From: Gp6-AA40 sp035711805
GTDB lineage: Bacteria; Acidobacteriota; Vicinamibacteria; Vicinamibacterales; UBA2999
Length of the DNA stretch: 64,000 nucleotides
NCBI GenBank assembly: GCA_035711805.1
Contig: DASTBV010000160.1
Span: 1-64,000 of the forward strand
Direction of reading: 5' to 3'
Every line of letters starts with the position of its first letter. Positions within the stretch are counted from its first letter, which is position 1. The translations under genes were made by a program, and so were the position numbers. The notes under the pieces were generated by a model. That model saw only the letters and a list, made by a program, of their open reading frames with translations, did no database searches and was not told the DNA's origin. This document shows positions 61,949 through 64,000 of the stretch, in pieces.

Positions 61949-64000
61949 CTACGATCGCCGATGGAGCCTCGGGTCATTCCAGAATAGTACCTCGTTGAAT
62001 CCCCGCAGCGCCGCTTCAATCACGTCGATGCTCTGCTTCAGCAGCGGCCGCAGCTCGGCGTTCGTCTCCACCAGGATGTCGCTGGCCCTTGGGTACGCGG
62101 CCGGCGGAGGATTCGGCACATTCGCGGCAGGCACGCCGTACGGCTCGTCGGCGAATTTTGCCCAGACGACGTCCATGTAGGCCTTCTTGCCAAAGGAGAT
62201 ATGCAGTCCAGCGCGCCGCACGCCGGTGCCCCGCTGCCGCAGCGGAATGGGAATGACGATGAACGCCTCGTAGTCCGCCCTCCGCTGCTGGTAGTAGTCC
62301 TTCATCATCAGCTTCGCCGGGTGCGGCGCGGCAAGGATTTGCCCGGTGTTATCCAACAGTTCGATGTCCTTGTAGACCTGATTGTCCACCCACCACCGGG
62401 CCTGACCGATCATCACCGCGACCCAGGCGACCGATTTCTCGCCGAACTGTGTCGACAGGTTCTGCGACGGCTTCGACACATAGAAGGCCTGTTTCTCGTC
62501 CTCCGCCAGAACGCTCACCGACACGCGGATATCGCCGGCAGCGAGTTGAGGTTTCATGGGCGAGTTCTTGACCAGCTGTTCGATCGCCATGGTCAAGCTC
62601 TCGCGCACGCGGTCGATGGTCACCAGGGCCGACAGCTGCAGATCGACGATCGTTTCGCCGAGGAAGAACGGCTTCACGTCGTTTCGCCCCTGCACCACGT
62701 TGAACGTGGTGTCCGCGGCGACGACCAGAAACCACCAGAACCGCCGTCCGATCTGCCTCACCCATGCCGTGAATACCGGCCACCCGGTCCCTTTGCCGAC
62801 GACAGGAGCGGGCGATGTCGCCACGATCACCGCGCGAACGCCTTCGATGAGGCCGCGGATGAAACTGGACAGCCACAGGAACATGACGAAGAAGAACACG
62901 AACCAGACAACGTAATAGCCCTGGGCCTGTGGCTTCGAGCTGGTCCACAGCTCGTCGAGAATCAACGTGACGATGGCGAGGCCGCCGATTCCGGAGATGA
63001 CGGTTCGCGCAAAGTTGCCGGTCAGGAAGGTCGTCGTGGTGAACGCTGCCATCGCCTCTTTCGTCGTTGGCGGCGGCTGCGGCGCGGCGCCGCCGGCCGC
63101 CGCGCCGGCTCCGCCCGTCGCGGGAGCGGCTGGTGGCGGCGCCGGCGCCAGATTCGTCGACGGCGGAGGAATCTGCCACACCGCAACGGCTGTCAGGAAG
63201 GCGGCGAGAAAAGCCACGGCGAAGAGCGCCGTGCGCGCGAGCGGCGAGAGATCGCCGAGACGCCACAAGTATGAGAACGGACGGCGGACCCACCGGCTGA
63301 ACCAGCCGTCCTTCTTGTCAAGGGCGCGCATCGGCGCTCCCGGACGGAACGCCGAATACCAGAACACCTGCTGATCCACGGTCGCATCCGGGTCCACCGA
63401 AATCACCGAGGCGCCCTGGATCGGACGGTTGCCGGCTGACGCCGTAATCAGCGGCGGCGTCGCAAACCATCGTCCTGTCAGGCCGTTTTCGGTCCACGGC
63501 TCGCCGCTTTCGTAGCGTTGCCGCACCATCGACGGCGCGATAATCCCGATTCCCGCAGCGGCGCGATTGCCTGCCTGAAACCATGAATCGCGCACCTCCT
63601 TGACCGACCAGTGGTCGACGACGGGTGTGAGCAGCGGAGCAACCACCAGGGTCTGCCACCCCTCCTCTTGCGTCACTGCCTTCTGAAATGCATCGGTCCA
63701 CGTCTTCTGTACTGCGACCGATGCGTCCGGCGGTGTTCCGGCATAGGCAAAGGCTGGATACCCCACCACCTTCACCTGGTGGCCGGGCACTCGCGCCGCG
63801 CATTGAGTCGGATCGAGCGTCTCCGCGACGTAGCAGAGCGAGAGATCGATCAGCGTGACGGAGCCGGCGGGAAGCGCCTTCACGACGGCAGCAACGGCTG
63901 ACTGCAGCGTCGTGAGCGTGTCTTTCAAATTCGCCCCGGCCGCGAGCCGTTTCCCGCCGGGCACGACATAGATCGGCACGCTCCTCGGCCCTGTCGCAAG
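61949..64000 (-). CDS. Large membrane protein, unrecognised (5' end may lie outside window)
   Basis: The frame is open to the right edge; the first in-window start is GTG 63979 (676 aa), but its ribosome site is too close and the frame continues upstream, so the true start may be beyond 64000. The N-terminal 240 residues are soluble (QVKVVGYPAFAYAG, GWQTLVVAPLLTPVVD). There follow a membrane segment (LFAVAFLAAFLTAVAVW), a Pro/Ala/Gly-rich linker of about 40 residues, two more membrane segments (ISGIGGLAIVTLILDELW and VVWFVFFFVMFLWLSSFI), and a C-terminal soluble domain with FIVIPIPLRQRG. Family unknown. It is likely co-transcribed with the deoxyribosyltransferase-like gene. Confidence 0.7.
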   Translation of the reverse strand, partial: LATGPRSVPIYVVPGGKRLAAGANLKDTLTTLQSAVAAVVKALPAGSVTLIDLSLCYVAETLDPTQCAARVPGHQVKVVGYPAFAYAGTPPDASVAVQKTWTDAFQKAVTQEEGWQTLVVAPLLTPVVDHWSVKEVRDSWFQAGNRAAAGIGIIAPSMVRQRYESGEPWTENGLTGRWFATPPLITASAGNRPIQGASVISVDPDATVDQQVFWYSAFRPGAPMRALDKKDGWFSRWVRRPFSYLWRLGDLSPLARTALFAVAFLAAFLTAVAVWQIPPPSTNLAPAPPPAAPATGGAGAAAGGAAPQPPPTTKEAMAAFTTTTFLTGNFARTVISGIGGLAIVTLILDELWTSSKPQAQGYYVVWFVFFFVMFLWLSSFIRGLIEGVRAVIVATSPAPVVGKGTGWPVFTAWVRQIGRRFWWFLVVAADTTFNVVQGRNDVKPFFLGETIVDLQLSALVTIDRVRESLTMAIEQLVKNSPMKPQLAAGDIRVSVSVLAEDEKQAFYVSKPSQNLSTQFGEKSVAWVAVMIGQARWWVDNQVYKDIELLDNTGQILAAPHPAKLMMKDYYQQRRADYEAFIVIPIPLRQRGTGVRRAGLHISFGKKAYMDVVWAKFADEPYGVPAANVPNPPPAAYPRASDILVETNAELRPLLKQSIDVIEAALRGFNEVLFWNDPRLHRRS

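Overview
The window is high-GC bacterial DNA with no rRNA, tRNA, prophage or CRISPR that I can recognise. Gene content points to Acidobacteriota, most likely a Vicinamibacteria-type soil lineage. The signs are two Oar-like TonB-dependent receptors with carboxypeptidase-regulatory N-termini, a TIGR03435-type protein, Ser/Thr kinases fused to TPR or winged-helix domains, Tat-exported oxidoreductases, a HAF-repeat protein and many short intergenic palindromes. The lineage is inferred from families, not from a marker gene.

Layout. 1-9.1 kb: a receptor cut by the left edge, a phosphodiesterase-like enzyme, signal peptidase I, a lipoprotein, and a TPR membrane protein overlapping an M48 protease. 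9.1-16.7 kb: envelope and stress genes (Skp/OmpH-like, Spy-like, MarR, a DegP-type protease), a kinase-TPR protein with a DinB-like partner, and a PQQ sugar dehydrogenase. 16.7-29.4 kb: the second receptor, a BrkB/YihY membrane protein, a FAD-Rieske oxidoreductase, a PhoX-like Tat protein, a three-gene operon of a PKD-like membrane protein, an unknown protein and a VOC protein, an amine-oxidase-like Tat protein, and the TIGR03435 protein. 29.4-30.8 kb: an intact IS110/IS1111-type insertion sequence. 31-43.3 kb: an S23-type four-helix protein, then a glucan operon with an 8.5-kb cyclic beta-glucan synthase-like gene, a GT4 glycosyltransferase and an amylo-alpha-1,6-glucosidase. 43.4-57.2 kb: a GIY-YIG-like protein behind a perfect 35-bp inverted repeat, a GAF-PAS-GGDEF-EAL protein, small lipoproteins, a winged-helix/kinase/TPR regulator, a HAF protein, two HExxH proteins and a cytochrome P450. 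57.4-64 kb: a beta-barrel protein and a cluster of mostly unrecognised genes, including a PEP-synthase-like protein, a deoxyribosyltransferase-like protein and two membrane proteins, the last reaching the right edge.

The most unusual features are non-coding. (1) The IS sits exactly on the stop codon of the upstream gene and regenerates it. Its long 3' non-coding end carries a strong hairpin and short segments matching the target and donor junctions, as expected for a bridge (seek) RNA. (2) Heptanucleotide arrays of TGATCCC lie at six loci; at three they supply the stop codon of the preceding gene, and at one they fill the whole space between two stop codons. (3) Nonamer arrays (CCTGGGTWG) form array-spacer-inverted array structures at three intergenic loci. 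(4) Several palindrome families with a CCTT/AAGG-like centre occupy other gaps. The IS entered at the edge of a heptad array.
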